NCBI GenBank assembly: GCA_020086605.1
Contig: JACBWW010000003.1
Location: 4,076,489 to 4,140,488, forward strand
Source: Lanius collurio
Taxonomy: Eukaryota; Chordata; Aves; Passeriformes; Laniidae
Length of the DNA stretch: 64,000 bases
Direction: 5' to 3'
Position 1 is the first letter of the stretch; every line of letters begins with the position of its first letter. The notes under the pieces were generated by a model. The model worked only from the letters and a program-made list of their open reading frames with translations. It had not been told where the DNA came from and did no database searches. Shown one piece after another: positions 36,038 through 49,460 of this stretch. A program made the translations under genes and the position numbers.

Positions 36038-36571
36038 TGTCCTGGTTTTGTCTAGGATAGAGTTAATTTCCTGCCTAGCAGCTGTTAAAGAGCTGAGTTT
36101 TAGGTTTAGTATGAGAATAGGGTTGGTAGCTTACTGATGATTTAGTTCTTGATCTGCCAGTGCTTACCTAAAGTCAAAGAATTCTCTGTATTCCGTGTGC
36201 TCAGAGTGAGGAGGATCACAAAAAGCTAGGAGGGAGCATGGCCAGGACACCTGGCCTACACTGGGCAAAGGGATAATGTAAACCTGGGCAACTTGTTCAG
36301 GAGGAGCTCATCATTGCTTGAGGGTGAGAGGATCATCAGTCAGCAAGTGGTAAGCAACTGTACTGTGTATCCCTTGTTTCTCTTGGGTTTCATCTCTCTC
36401 CTTCTCCTTTCTTTCTTTTTTCTAAAAAAAAATTAAGTATAATTTACTTTATTTCAGTTATTAAACTGCTCTTATCTCAACGCACAAGTTTTATTTCCTG
36501 TCTCACTGGAAGCAAGGAATTAGCAGGCAGCTGTGTGGTACTTAAGTGCCGGCTGAGGTTAAACCACAACA
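36038..36571 (+). mobile_element. Solo LTR, avian ERVL-like endogenous retrovirus
   Basis: The segment starts TGTCCTGGTTTTG and ends gaggttaaaccacaaca, the two diagnostic ends of a widespread neoavian ERVL-type LTR family. Internal landmarks occur in order: ggatagagttaatttcctgcc, tttagtatgagaatagggttg, gctaggagggagcatggccagg, acactgggcaaagggataatg, cagcaagtggtaagcaactg, and near the end ttattaaactgctcttatctcaac. The flanking five bases are cctgc (36033-36037) and cctgt (36572-36576), a target duplication with one change. No internal retroviral sequence or second LTR lies nearby, so this is a solo LTR left by recombination between the two ends. The U3 region could still carry promoter or enhancer sites. 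Confidence 0.92.
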
Positions 36572-39500
36572 CCTGTGCACAGAAATGAAATCAATGGGAA
36601 AACTGCAGCTGAGATTTACAGGACTCTTAGGAGCTAGCACTCTTCAAAGGACAAATCCGGGACACTGCTGTGTTTCACCATCCGATGCACTGTGTCATTG
36701 CAACCCACTATCAAAATGCTATAATTACATGTCAGCATGCTATCCCAGAGAGTGAGATATAATTATGCTGACCCATCACTAGCTAAGTTTAGAGGCTTCT
36801 CAGTTGTCTGCAGCCCTTGCTGCTACAGTAGACAAGTCTACTCCAGTGATATTGGATCACTTGAAACAGGTAGCAGCAGCCTATAATTTCTAAGACTTGA
36901 ACAAATTTGTTACCCATACACTACTGGATGCATCAATTTTGCTTTTTTTTTTTTTTAAGTCACCTACCTAAGGCTAAGTTTGAGGGAATAGATGTGAAAA
37001 ACCTCTATATTTGGGAAGATGTCTTTTGAGGCAAAGTTCTCCAGGTCATAGAGTCCTACCAGGAGGCCTCTGCATCATTTTGTTGTAAACTACTGAAATG
37101 GAGTCTACAGTCTTTCTGTCTGTAAATTCATCAGAGGGATTAAAAAAAGAAGGCTGAAGGGTCAAGAATCAAACCAGGCACACTGGATTTCTTTAAAATA
37201 GTTTCTGTCTAAAACAGCAATAGACCAGGCTGCACGTTCCTCAGAAAAAAAGGGGTCCCATGACTGAGTTCTCTGACACTCTTTTTGATTGTTACAGCTT
37301 GATGATTTCAGACTTGCAGTTGTTGAGAAATGTAGACATCCCACAAAATTTTCTGCAAGCTAGTAGGCTTTCAGGGCTTTCAGAAATCAAAAAGCGTAGA
37401 CCAAGTCTGGACTGCTCACTGAGGAAGAGGTTTCTTTATTCTGGATTCCCTTCCCTTCAAAGCACATACATCACAGTGCATTCAATTGTTTTACCACATA
37501 AAAGGCAAACTGAAGTACCATAGCAATAAACAGTGTAGATTTGAAATTATTTAATAGGAAGAAAATTTATCAGATAATATGATTATATATGTTTAAAAAA
37601 GTTAACGTGGCATATTAAAAATAAATACAACCATGAATTAATAGTAAAATGACTTTCAGATTTTTAAATTTCTCTATATGAATCATATCCAAATAGAACT
37701 ACTATCTGATATAAATTTGGGGTAACTCCATTAACTGCATTTACCTTTGAAGAAACATTGCATAGAGAGTGAGTGTTCAGAGTGCACACATATCTGTAAT
37801 TAAAGTCTGTAGTTGGTGCAGCTGTAAGGTAGATTCAGATCTTCAAAAACCCTCCTCTGCTTACAGCTTAAATCATGCACATGGACAAAGAAGGATGATC
37901 TGACTGTGGGTTTTTGTCAAATAGACCACCTCTGCCTTTTACTTCTCTCACATCCTGAAAGCTCAGCAAGTCCTTAAATTCCTTGTTTAATTGAGGGCTC
38001 TGTACCATATGCTCACAAGTCAGTTTCACTCAAAAAAGTGACCAATATTATCAAAATGATAAATGGCAAAAAAGTTCTCAATGAAGATCATTTATCTTTT
38101 CAGTGCTAAGAAGATACATTTCCAAGGTACACATCTGTACTTTGAAACTTGTTATGCCCATTTCTGTTAAGGGTCTTTTTTTGTTATTGCTTCCTCTGCT
38201 GTTTTTAGAAATTTTACATAACTAAGTCAAAGATGAGGATCCTGCCATGCAATGACAGCCCAAAAGATGTATTTTGTTCCATACAAATATATGTACTTTA
38301 AAATATCATGTTTCATGATTTCAATAAGAAGAGGACACAGGTGTTTCCAAGAGCTTGCAAGTAAAAATTTTGAGCAACCAAGATTTAAAATGAAGACATA
38401 AACTTCTCAAGATAAATAATTCAAACAGAATTTCCAAAATTTTCTTCTTGAAATTAGGCATATAATAAAAGGAGATTCCTGTGTACATGATAAGTTGTAC
38501 TCACATTACCAAATACTGCTTTTTCTCTTTTGTCACTTCATACACTGTTTCACTTAAGTTAAATAACTCCAATTATATTTAATAATACTTTCTTGTATAA
38601 GAACATATTCACAAAATATGTTATGATCAAAAAAATGTTCCTACTTTTCTTCGAATTTTAGAATAAGTTTATCTTATTTTGATCAGATTTATTGAACATT
38701 GTACAGTCACTGTAATACCTCAAAGGCATGCGAACCCTCTTCCACAGAGATAAAGGGTAGTGGGGGGAAAAAAGTTATTAGATCAACATGGAAGTGGACA
38801 TAGATCAGTATTAAATTTTTAAAAAAACAAACTAAGTACAAATAAATATGAAACTCTTTATCTCTTCCTTTTCATATTAGGCAAACCATGCTTCATAATA
38901 AACATGGTTTATATAGGGCACACTACGCAAATTCCCATGCTCCCCAGATCCACTGCAGAGAAACAGTGTCCTATGGCTGTCTTCCAATAAATAATTATCA
39001 GGCTTTATGTCCTGTGACATTTGTCTCCTACTCTTTCTATCTTCTATGTGCTGTTGAATCCTCTATAAGTCTTTTCTGCTACTAACACAACCCTCTAAAT
39101 TACCTTGTATGACTAGGACCTGAGCTCTGACTGAGGTTTTTGCCAGACATGGGGGTAGAGGGAGAAGGGGAAGCACCAAGCAGTTGGGGTAAGCAAGGCA
39201 GTTTCTTGGTTCTGAGAACTGCAATGCCTGTTTCCTCCCATTGTTTATTTCACCTAATTATTCAAACATATCAAGAGGCAATCCAAGCAATCATAACTAA
39301 TCAGGAGTGTCTACATGCTCTTCTTAAAAATGCAGTTACTGCCCCTTGTACTTTTAAATTAGATGTCTAAAGTTTTAAAAAGACTTGAACAAAATCATGT
39401 AAATCTGCTTTTGCAATGGACATGTCTTTAAAACACCTTTGTTGCAGGGAAAGGATATGCCTTTATAGAATAGGATTCTTGAAAATAGAAATCCCTTTGC

Positions 39501-42089
39501 TGAAGTATGTAGACATCAAAAAAAAAAAATGGTCTGTGGATTTGATAGGAAAAAGTAAATTTCTTTTTTCCACATAGATTTTGCTGAAAATAATTTGAAA
39601 ACTGAAGAATTCCTTCTCTGTTAATAACCACAATATTAATTACAACTTAAGATTTGAAAGGGAATAAGAACCAGAAAAAGATTTCCTGAGAAATTAAAAC
39701 TTGGAATTCAGTCAAGTACTATTGCTTGAATGTGCTAAGTGCCTCTGTTTCATCAGTCCCATGGCTCATCTGTTTTGAGAAGGGTAGTGGTTCCCTTCTG
39801 TGATCTCAGTAGCTTCAGGCTTCCTTTGCAGAACATGGAGTTCCTGATTATCATTCTATGTGTTCCTGGCCAAAGTGCCAAATTTGTTAAGAGCATAGAG
39901 CAACTTTTCATTATACTTGCAATAGTTATGACCCTTCAAACCCTTTCTAGGTGAGCACTGAAGAAATGAATCCTTGACTTTCTTTGTTTTGTTTTTTTTT
40001 CAAAGGAGGCAGTGGTCTCCTAAACCACTATCACAGGCTCTTTATCTTCACTGTGTTAATCTGTATGTAACTTCCTCAGGTATCACTGTAAGTCTAACAC
40101 AGCATAACTATTTTTAGTCACACTCTAAGGGCTTCTTAGTGTGCAGCAAATCGGGATGTGAAAGCATAATCCACTAAACACACTGTATGGAGTATCAATG
40201 TGGACTTTGCACAGCAAATCCTGGACTTTGAAATGGTGACAGTTTTGTACACTTCAGGTGGGTACCCTTCTTGATTATACGTTGTTTCCTAAAAGAAACA
40301 CTAAAAATTGTTCCTCATGAGCAATTAAGCAAGAGATTGAACTTAATGTGTCTGAATCTATATTGCCTGAAGGAGAGCTCCAGTTGAGCACTTAGAGCCC
40401 AGCCACCAGATCAACTCTAAGACAATAACTCAGGCCTCTCCTTGCCCCGTGCCTCAATTCCCTAATACAAGACCTAACCCACCTTCAAGTGAATTTCTTA
40501 CAGAGGATAATTTGAACCACTGATTGAAATGCTCTATTCTATATTCTAATTTGATGAATAAGACACAAATTCACATTTGCCATGCACATAGGCTGATACC
40601 CAGCAGCAGAAATACATGGGAACGTGTCTAGTGAGACACAAATCTATCTGTTGTTCTGAGGGAATATACCAGAATGTTGCAGTCATAAAGGCTGTTTCTT
40701 GGTATTCTGGTCAATATGCTCGGTTACATGAAAATCTATATGTGCATCACACGTGTCATGGTATTGAAAGACTAAAAGAAATTTTTGTTAGGTTTTTAAT
40801 TGTGATTAACCTCACTGTTGTCTCAGATCATGCAGAAGCCAAGTATTGACCCTTTAAGCGTCCCTTGTCAGCTACTCATTCCATAGGTCTTCCTTGGGAA
40901 CACTTGAGATTTCAGTAAGCTGAGCTGATCACAAATGGCCTGTGGTATAGATCAGTGATACCATGTCTATACAGGAAGACACAGCGCCAGACTCCAGAAA
41001 GTTCTCCATTAAAACAGAAGCCACAACCTTGCTCAGTGTGAAGAGGCTATCTTGCCTCAGTGATTCTCCCAGTCTACAGAGGCTCCTGTCCAACACTCTG
41101 AAATCTGAGATGATGAAATTTAACTGCCTGCTCTTAGGAGACTCTATCTTTTATAGAATTATTGTTTTATTTTATTTCCTTTTCAAAAAGTAGGAACATC
41201 ACATTTTTTCTCCAGTATTTTGGTATGTCCCTTGTTCTTGCTTTTCTGCAGGTCAATGATGAAGTGAGTTTCTGATCATAAAAAGGGAAGAATTAATCTT
41301 CCTAGCTGTCAGTCCACAGTTTCCTAGGAGACAAAATAGTGCTGATAAGAACTTCAGTCTTCTACTAGGCTCTGTCCAGTTGCAGACTAGTGAGAGCTGT
41401 TAACCAGCAGATGCAGAAGGATAAACTGTTGTTGCCCAAGGGTTTTGAACTTTTCAGCCCCTGTTCTGTCAGGTGAGGCAGGTGGCAAAGTGAGATTCTA
41501 GGTTTTGTTAGCATTTTAGTTGTGGTAAACATTCCCTCTGGCCAGGATCACCTTGTGTGATGTGGTCTTGCTGGCTTAGAGAGACATTAAAGACATTAAA
41601 GAAGTTTTCAGGGTGTAGGTGATCAGTCCCTTGTAAAAACTCAGCAGACATTTTGATTTGTCTTGAGACCACTACAATAAAAAGAAGGCTCCCAAGGCTG
41701 CAGTCATTTTTTGAATGTAGACCAAACTTCCATAGGAGCAATCTGCTTGTGCTCTGGTGGTTTTTGCCATACATTTCCTTACTTGGTATGTATCAGTATT
41801 GTTATCACAGGATTTTGCTTCAAAACACCCAATGTCTCTGGAAGACTTCCACTGATACTAGTGATGAAATTGCTAAATGATCATTTGGATCAGATCCTTA
41901 ATAAAGAATATATGTTTTGGTGCTGTTTGTAGACTCTGTTGGAAAGGAAAGATAAGTAATATTTTTGAAGTGAACAAATAAAGTAAGATAAATGCTTTCC
42001 AATATGGCAAGACGTTGAAAAAATATGCATAGATAAAAGGTACATTGTATAAAGTGTTTCAGAGCACCAGGTCACTTACACATGGCTTA
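36572..42089. other. AT-rich non-coding stretch
   Basis: No gene or transposon recognised. There is a 12-base T-run near 36946-36957 and a small inverted repeat at 38883-38910. Open frames here are short and lack splice support. Confidence 0.5.
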
Positions 42090-42215
42090 ATTTATGATTT
42101 TCTTCAAAACATTCTCATTCATTTTGAGCTTTAACATGCTCATCAGAATTACTTGAGCTAATCTGCTTGATTGCTGCTGTAGCAGCTCTTGGCTTGATGT
42201 CTGCTTAGTTTCAGA
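42090..42215. promoter_or_regulatory. Possible conserved non-coding element
   Basis: Non-repetitive block with homeodomain-like words (taat, ttgatt), a near-palindromic gctgctgtagcagc at 42174-42187 and the repeated word cttgat. No open frame or repeat explains it. The call is by appearance only. Confidence 0.22.
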
Positions 42216-42971
42216 CTTTGTATTCAACAGGCTCTCTTGTTGCCCTAGCAGTATGACTCACATACAGTACAAGGCAAATGCCAAGGTGCTGCCAGTCACA
42301 AGAAACTGATAGAAATGGAAGTGAAGTATTTGGTAGTTTCTTTTTCTGACCACAGGGTGTTGATGGAAAGAAACAAGGCAGGACAATCATGCTGCTTTCA
42401 CATTTTGCACAAGTGCCAGGAGGCGGTTCTTTCACAGTCACTGCAATTGTTCCTGTTTAACATGGAAGCCTTAAGCCAGACATAATTAGAATTTTTCTTG
42501 ACAAATCATTTGTGCAAAGTCTTGACAGGTTGAAAACTGAAACTGTTGTGCTGCATTCTTCAGGGTCTGAAACAGACAGGATTACAGAAAAATGAAAGCA
42601 AGTACTGTGAAAGCTATAACTTGCAGAAATATGTGTCTAGCACCAGTACAAAGTCTATGTCATGTTTGATCAAAACAATTAGACAGAATATTTTCTCGTG
42701 CTTTGCTGGTGTTATACTACAGTATATTAGTAATATATAAGGGCTGTATTTCACTAGATAAATTCTGTGCCAAATGAGATGCAAACAAACACACCAAAAA
42801 ATATAATATGCACATAACTGATATTACTGCAGAGCAAAGTAAGTGTGTAAGTCTTACAATTTGAGCTCATGTAACAACTGAAAGCTTCTTCAAGTAAGAT
42901 GAGCTATTGCACTGGAAAAAGAAAATCTCCATGAAACTGTTATCATATATTGTCAGTACACTCGTGGAAAT

Positions 42972-43090
42972 AATCACAGAATTATAGAATCATTGACGAT
43001 GGAAAAAACCTTAATGATTTACTGCATCTGAGATATTAATATTCCCCCTATGAAGGATAGTGTCAGTAATAAGACTTGCTCAGTGATGTC
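42972..43090 (-). mobile_element. Diverged CR1 LINE 3' tip, minus strand
   Basis: On the plus strand it reads aatcacagaattatagaatcattgacgatgg, the reverse complement of the CR1 terminal ATTCTATGATTCTGTGATT-type end. The usual text continues in decayed form (aaaaaaccttaatgattta). Only the first 110 or so bases are recognisable. One copy of this class often marks a 5'-truncated, old insertion. Confidence 0.7.
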
Positions 43091-45609
43091 ATGGTTAGAT
43101 GGCGCAGATGTAGACGTTTTGAAGTATTTGCAAATTTTTTAATCATTACATAATGAACAAAATCCTCAGATATCTTAGTTTCTACTCTTGCTTGCAAATA
43201 CCATTATTTTCATGAAAACACATAATTCTAGCTAGGCTTAACAGCAGATTTATAGTTATAATGCAGGTCTTTATGAACATAGTATAGGAAACTCCTCAGT
43301 ACATTAGAATGCAAATAATTGAATCAGTGCTTTTAATAATGCGTCCTCAATGTCTGGGGAAATAGAACTATTGATTTTTCCCTGTAACATTTTTTCCTGT
43401 TACTTCACAAAATGTAGCAATTTGTAACAAATCTGTTTGGTAAGCTAGTTCTAAGGCATCACACAAGATCTTTTCCACTTTCCAATATCTTTTCCAAAGC
43501 ATTATCAAGAACTCTGCCTATACAAACATGGGAAAAATATCTTCCACGTTCACAGATGATCTTCAGCTTCTTTATGGATTAACAAAATTTTCTCAGAGTT
43601 TGTCAAGTCCTAGTGTCATGTTTTGCACAGAAAAACAGTAAAAGAAGAGAACACTTCCTCTTGCAATGAAATGAATCATCAGCTGAAGCTTTCAAGTTGG
43701 CCTCAAATTTTGCAATTGCACATGATATAGTTCTGGTGTAGCATCATATGTATGTGCAAAAGCAGAACAATACTCCCCCAGGAAAGCTGTGTATATATCT
43801 GTTCAGATGTAAGTCATCTCCATCACACACAGCATATGGGCATTCAGAAGATCTCAAAAGAAATGTTCTTGCAGAGGTCAAAATGCATGTGGAAATTCTG
43901 AGCTCTTGCATATCTTCATATTCTTTGTTCTTTCACCAACTATGTGGTGAGAAGGAGCTTGATGTCTTTCTTTTGGCTTTCTTTAACAGTCTGTATTAGT
44001 AATCGCATTTCAGAATTACCTCAGCGACTGATAGAATTTCTTGTCCAATACTTAGAGAGGAGTAACTTCTCTGTAACTGAGTTCATCTTTCTGTTGTCTT
44101 GTCCTCTGTCAGCTCACTAAGTGGTTAAGGAGTTATACTGAGTTGTGCCTGTATACCTTTTATCTCACACGACTCTGGCTTAAACTCAGTCATTTGCACT
44201 TCTTAAACATAAATTGACTAATTCTTAGACGATTATAGTTAATTATAAAAATTCAGGTAGTAACCCAAGTAAAATTATTTCTGCTATATATATTAGATCT
44301 TTTCCTTCTGCAGCTTCACAACAGTGAAATTCTTTGTCATGAATGAATTTTACCTTTGGCAGCTTGGAAATCTATTGCTTTAATTGCATTTTTACTGTAA
44401 TCCAAACTTGTTAAAGAGACCAAAAAAATTTTGCTAAATCTGTTTGACTCAGAACATATGCTTCAGTCTTTGTTGTAGCTCACTCAGGAGTGCTTTTGTG
44501 TGCGGTACAGAATGGATTAGTCAGATGTAGCAAAAGGTAGTAATCAGAAATTATTTGTGATAATATGTAATTTATTAAAGATTTACTTACAAACCACATA
44601 TTAAAAAGCATTAGGAAAATCTCTATTTTATTATTTTAAGCAGTGTTTTTCACTTTGATTGCAGGTGGTAATGTCAGCTTCAGAAAGGGTCTTATTTTTG
44701 CATGACAAATCCTTCCTGTAATTTTACTCTGAATACTGCCTTCTTTTAGTTGTGCTGCATTTCTGAAGTTCAATCCTGTAGAGTTTCCCTCCCCACTCCT
44801 CTTTCTAATGTTTGTTAGCATGGCTTTTCTTAAACATATTGAATTATGGAAACAATGAAAGCAAGGGTGCCTATAGGCAGCTCAGTCATCTATGTCCATG
44901 TGAAAGTTGCCAGCACACTGCCTGGGGGAAAGCAACCTTTCTACCTTGAGATACCAAGATATGCTGTCAGCATTTTCTAGGAGAAAATGTCTTTCTGTTT
45001 TAAGTATGAGAATGAAAAGAATAAGAAAAAATAATAATAATAATATTGAGCTCTGAGAATAGCATAGGGATGTGTTGATAAGCAAAGCCCCTGGTAAGTC
45101 ATTAGGTCTCCACCATTTGAGTCTGTGACAGATACTCTAGATTTAAAATACTGAAATATTTTTCATGTCTAATGATTGACATTGTGCTTCAGAGTGTCTG
45201 CCTACCTGGCAGGAGGTGTAAAAGTTGTGGGAATGGTCCTGTGAAAGAAAAGATAAGAGCAAAATCAAAGTGGCATTGGCTAGGGTTGCAATTCATAGTC
45301 AAATGTTGTCTGTGCATGAAGAGTCACTGGGAGTGACATCTCCTTTCTTAAAGACATTGAATGAATAGGAATAAATACAATTAATTCTGCACTGAGATGT
45401 AGATATTTTCTTGCCAGTTTGTAATAGTTATGATTTTCTTGCCCATGTAGCAAAAGCTAAAACCAAATTTCTTGGAATAAGCAGATAAAAAGGCATTATG
45501 GGTTTGATTGATATTATTTTATTGATATTAATGAAATTCAGTGTCATAAATTAAAAGAAAAAATAAAATGCTCTCAAAAATAGGCAAGCAAATGCACATC
45601 TGGCCACAG
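43091..45609. other. AT-rich non-coding stretch
   Basis: No gene recognised. A short (AAT)n tract occurs at 45028-45046. Confidence 0.5.
45028..45046. repeat. (AAT)n microsatellite
   Basis: Five to six AAT units. Confidence 0.85.
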
Positions 45610-45885
45610 GCATCATTGGAGACAAAAAATTGTCATGTTCTAGTATGGGCACAAACAGCTGCTGCCACTCTTCTGCTGAGCAATGCACCCGTGGATACTT
45701 AATAGCAGCACACAAATGCATGGGCTAGAGCCCTGCTCTTGTGATATTCTGTCCTCCGCAGCCAGGGAATTCTATGTGCTATAAAGCTCCCTGCCATTAA
45801 CCTGCTGGCCCTGTGCAACAACAATACAGCAGGAGGAATGATTTTCATTCCTTAGAAAGCTGCCTGAAGTCTCATTTCTCTCTTC
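45610..45885. promoter_or_regulatory. Candidate conserved non-coding element / enhancer
   Basis: High-complexity, moderately GC-rich block in AT-rich DNA. It has SOX-like words (aacaacaataca near 45818), CAGCTG E-box near 45657, POU-like acaaatgcat near 45712, homeodomain taat words and a ctataaagct box. All three frames on both strands contain stops, so it is not a hidden exon of that length. The density of distinct motifs without internal repeats resembles vertebrate developmental enhancers. Conservation was not tested. Confidence 0.35.
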
Positions 45886-48439
45886 TATCACAGCCCACTG
45901 TAGGTAGCCTGAACTTGCGTTAAAACTTAGCTGAGAAAAATTGGCTCTCTGTGATATTCACTCATATTATCTTTTATTTTTATGAGCTCAGTGCTAAAGA
46001 AAAACTTCCTTTCATGTAAAATGATGATATGGTTAATGTGAATGAAGAAGGATGGAAACAGACAGGAAGAGTGAAAAGGAGTAAAGGAAAGTATGTTGTT
46101 TGAAATACAACCCAGTAAATGGATGTACTTAAACCCAGTGTTGCATGAAGACTCATCCATTTTTTTCTCATAAGTAGATTTAGGAAAAGAAAGACATAAA
46201 TAAGAAAGAAATTTTTATTTGTATACTACATTCACCAAGGAGAAGGCAAATTTTCAAAATCAATATGAAGGCCTTTGTAAATACAGACAAAATACCCTGA
46301 AATGAATTGTGACAACAGGAACAAGTTCCTGTTGATTCTAATGGATTTAGGAGTAAGGCCTAAATAATGAATTGGAGAGGGTATTCCGTATTTGCCAGGA
46401 GCGTGGAATTCCATGTTTGACTGTGGGGAAAAATAGCCATTGAATCAATCATTTCTGGTGTTGGTGATGTGCAGCACCCTGAATAAATGCTGACACATGC
46501 TGGGGAATGGGTAACACCAGGTATCCACAATGCAAGCTGGTGGGAATGTCAAGACAGCCAAATGCAGCACCCAAGAGTAAAGGAAATGGTGAGAGATATG
46601 AGTGCTTTTGCTGGAAGGAGAGCATTTAGTTTCCAATAAAAACACAAGAGAAACCGTCTGAAATCCAAAAGACAGAGAACCAATTGATTTTGCACCGTGC
46701 TATGACTGTCTTCTGACTAGAACTTCATTGAAGTAAATTAATTTTATTAAAATTTTTGTTCTACAGTCAATAAAAATGTAAACAGAGGATCTTATCAACA
46801 TGAGTGTCCCAACGACGTTACAGGACCTGAACAAGGCAGGGAGTGATGTTACTTGTGAGACTACAGATGAAAATCCAAATTTCGTGGATTATGTCTGAAA
46901 ACCACAAGAACCTTCAGAGGTCTGGGACAATCTGGTGAGAATAATATCACTCCACAGCTAAGCAACCATGTAACAGCCCAGCTTTTCCATCAGTCTATGT
47001 AGAATAAATTTGATAATTCAATCTACAAGTTATAACAACAATGTCAAGGTGATAGAAGGAAAGATACATTGTGATTTACAGAGATGTATACTGCCTTCTA
47101 ACAGAGACAAGAAGGCAGTACAGACTTCCTGGAAATAAGAAAATACTTTTTCCATCAGAGGCAATAGAAAAGTTTAAGGGAATAAAACGGCCTTAGAAAC
47201 AGAATAAAGTCTACCTATTAAAAATGGTGGTGTGTTAATTTTATATGAGGAAACTTTCATAAATAAAATGGAGTGGGAATAAAGTCGGAATGCTCTCTTG
47301 TGGCACTATTTATACTGGTTCCTTGCCCTCAATACTGGGGTGATTAATTTTAGCTAATTTGAAATGTAAAATCTGAAGGAAAGGCTGATGTGTCTATGGT
47401 CATACATCATGTGGCTATAATAGCTGGACTGTCTGGGATTCAGGAGATTCAAACAGAGGTGTCCCAGCATCATTATGATAAACTGAACAAGGGGTGGGAA
47501 ATTTCTTCTCGTCACCTGCTGCAAGAAACATTGTGATTAAGTTTCTGTGGTCCTTCCTCATGCTGCTACCTTATCTGAGCTGCTTCTCTGCCAATTAATT
47601 TTCTTCCAAGCTTGACACAAGGTAAAACATTAAGAAAGGAAATCATACAGTTGTATCAGTGACAGAAAATGAGTCAGAGCAGGGTGTATTCTGTGTTCTA
47701 TAGCTCAACTCTGTCCTCTGTAACAGCTCATACGTCCGACTGCCAGGGAAATAAAATATGGAGATCCTTAGGGCTGCTAATGACAAACAAAAATTGCCTT
47801 CCCATAGCTCCTGCAGAAAAATTTGTAGCCAGAGGTAGAACCATCTTCTCAGCCTCAAGTCTGCAAATATAACAAAAAAAGATATTGTAGTTAAAATAAA
47901 TAAACAATGTTTGAGTGCTTTAAAATCATGATATGCATAGTATATCATTATGCATGACCAAACAGTTGGACAAGTGTGAAATCAATACAGTGTCCAAGGC
48001 TCTCTCAGGCAAAAATATGTTTGAAAGAAACTAACACACTTGTACAAGATGCATCAAAATTTTTTCTAGTTGAATATGTTTGGCAAACATATTTATTAAC
48101 AAGTTAATATTAACTGGTAACAGCATAGACATCTGCTGATCAGTAATGATGCAGGAATCACTAATTCTTCAATGAATGGTTTGCCCAAGCACCTGTGGAT
48201 TTTCTTGCATAATCAGCCTCATTAGCCTTTGATAAACTGCTATACTTCCCCAGTCTTTTAGCCAGTGGCTTACTCAACCTATATACTGCTTCCTATAAAC
48301 ACTTCAATCTGAAACAATTTCAGGAAAAATATTATTCCCAGGGTAGTGGCTCAGTTTGCATTGCTTCTACCAAACAGTTTTCTGAAAGACATCCCCTGAG
48401 CTTAAGGCAGTCTGCTTGCAACATTTTAATTGTTTTATT
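45886..48439. other. AT-rich non-coding stretch
   Basis: No gene or transposon recognised. A purine-rich run on the plus strand lies near 46030-46092. Confidence 0.45.
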
Positions 48440-48900
48440 TCTTCTTTTTTCTTTCTTTGTTGTTGATCTAAATTAAACTCTATTGGAGACTGCAGCATTT
48501 CATATTATAACAATGCCTGTCAGGAGTTCTTTACTGTTCATGATAAAATGTAAACTCTTTAATTAGCTTTTTTGTAATAAACATTGGAAACTACTTTAGC
48601 ATCTTAATCAGTAGAGTTTCAAAGTTATTTTGCTTTTTACTTGCCTCTGCTGCTCTTTGTTTGCCATGCTCTATTGCTCTGTTTAATGCTATCATTTACA
48701 GTTTATCCCACTGTTGATGAGCAATGTGTTTGCCTTTGCTATTTTTAACTAAAACCAAATATTTTATTAAAAGTCTCTTAACATTGTATCTCAAGCTTGA
48801 CAGAAAACGTTTGGAAGAACATCACTTGCTCTAAGGCGAGTTTGCTGGAATGGAGTTGTTCTAATTTGCTTAAACCAACAGTGGCAACTAGATATCACAA
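48440..48900. promoter_or_regulatory. Candidate conserved non-coding element / enhancer
   Basis: Block with many homeodomain and SOX/forkhead-type words: tttaattagc near 48558, ataacaatg near 48508, ctttgtttgcc near 48655, tttaatgcta near 48682 and acattgta near 48781. It is free of simple repeats and transposon text. It has the look of a homeobox-target enhancer but needs alignment. Part of it (48797-48991) is an open plus-strand frame, which I regard as incidental. Confidence 0.33.
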
Positions 48901-49149
48901 ATTCCCCAAGATATTCCAAAAGCAACTACTCATGAAAGGGTTGCTGAGTGGATTGCTGGCTGCTGAAGAGTATCAGGCATTGTTGTCCTAAGCACAATTT
49001 TAATAAATGAAGGTATTTATACTATGATTAAGATTCGGAACACAGTTACGTTGGTCCTACATGCTAGCACCCAAAGCAGCAATTTGGAGCTGAATATGTG
49101 GTTCCTAAGGAGTAAAAGTAAAATAATAAAAGGGGTTTGGAAGAAATCA

Positions 49150-49460
49150 CACCCTAAGTGTTTTTGGACTAGCATTTTTTAATAGCCTTTTTCTCCCCCT
49201 CCATTTCCAGGCTTGAGCAGTAAGAAAAGAAAAGAATCTGAGGCTGTTACAAAGGCTGTGCTTTACACATAGTTACGTCGTCTACAACAATCAGCTATTT
49301 AGTTTAGCTGAGATCCATGAGCTGCAGAAACACAGTATGGAAACCATCCATCTCAAGATGCTCCTCCAACAACCTGCTGGGCAGACAGGAAGCTGCAGCT
49401 GTGGCCTGGCCTGCAGCTGCCTCAGAGACAGCTATGGCATGGCCTTGTTAGTCTGTTTCC
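49150..49460. promoter_or_regulatory. Candidate conserved non-coding element / enhancer
   Basis: Contains a CpG pair in tagttacgtcgtc near 49272 and ctacaacaatcagc near 49282 (SOX/homeodomain-like). Downstream is an E-box-rich GC block (49390-49430) with repeated gctgcagctg and cctggcctgcagctgcc words. The mixture of AT-rich homeodomain sites and clustered CAGCTG boxes is typical of neural or muscle enhancers. Conservation was not tested. Confidence 0.33.

Noticed and set aside
38883..38910. Inverted repeat aaaccatg ... catggttt with a 12-base loop
   Set aside because: An 8-bp stem is expected by chance many times in 64 kb. There is no extended hairpin suggesting a microRNA.
41583..41602. 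Short tandem duplication of agacattaaag
   Set aside because: Only two copies of ten or eleven bases; ordinary slippage.
41920..41960. Strong minus-strand acceptor (cttatctttcctttccaacag) near 41940
   Set aside because: The following frames close or have no donor; probably a chance pyrimidine tract.
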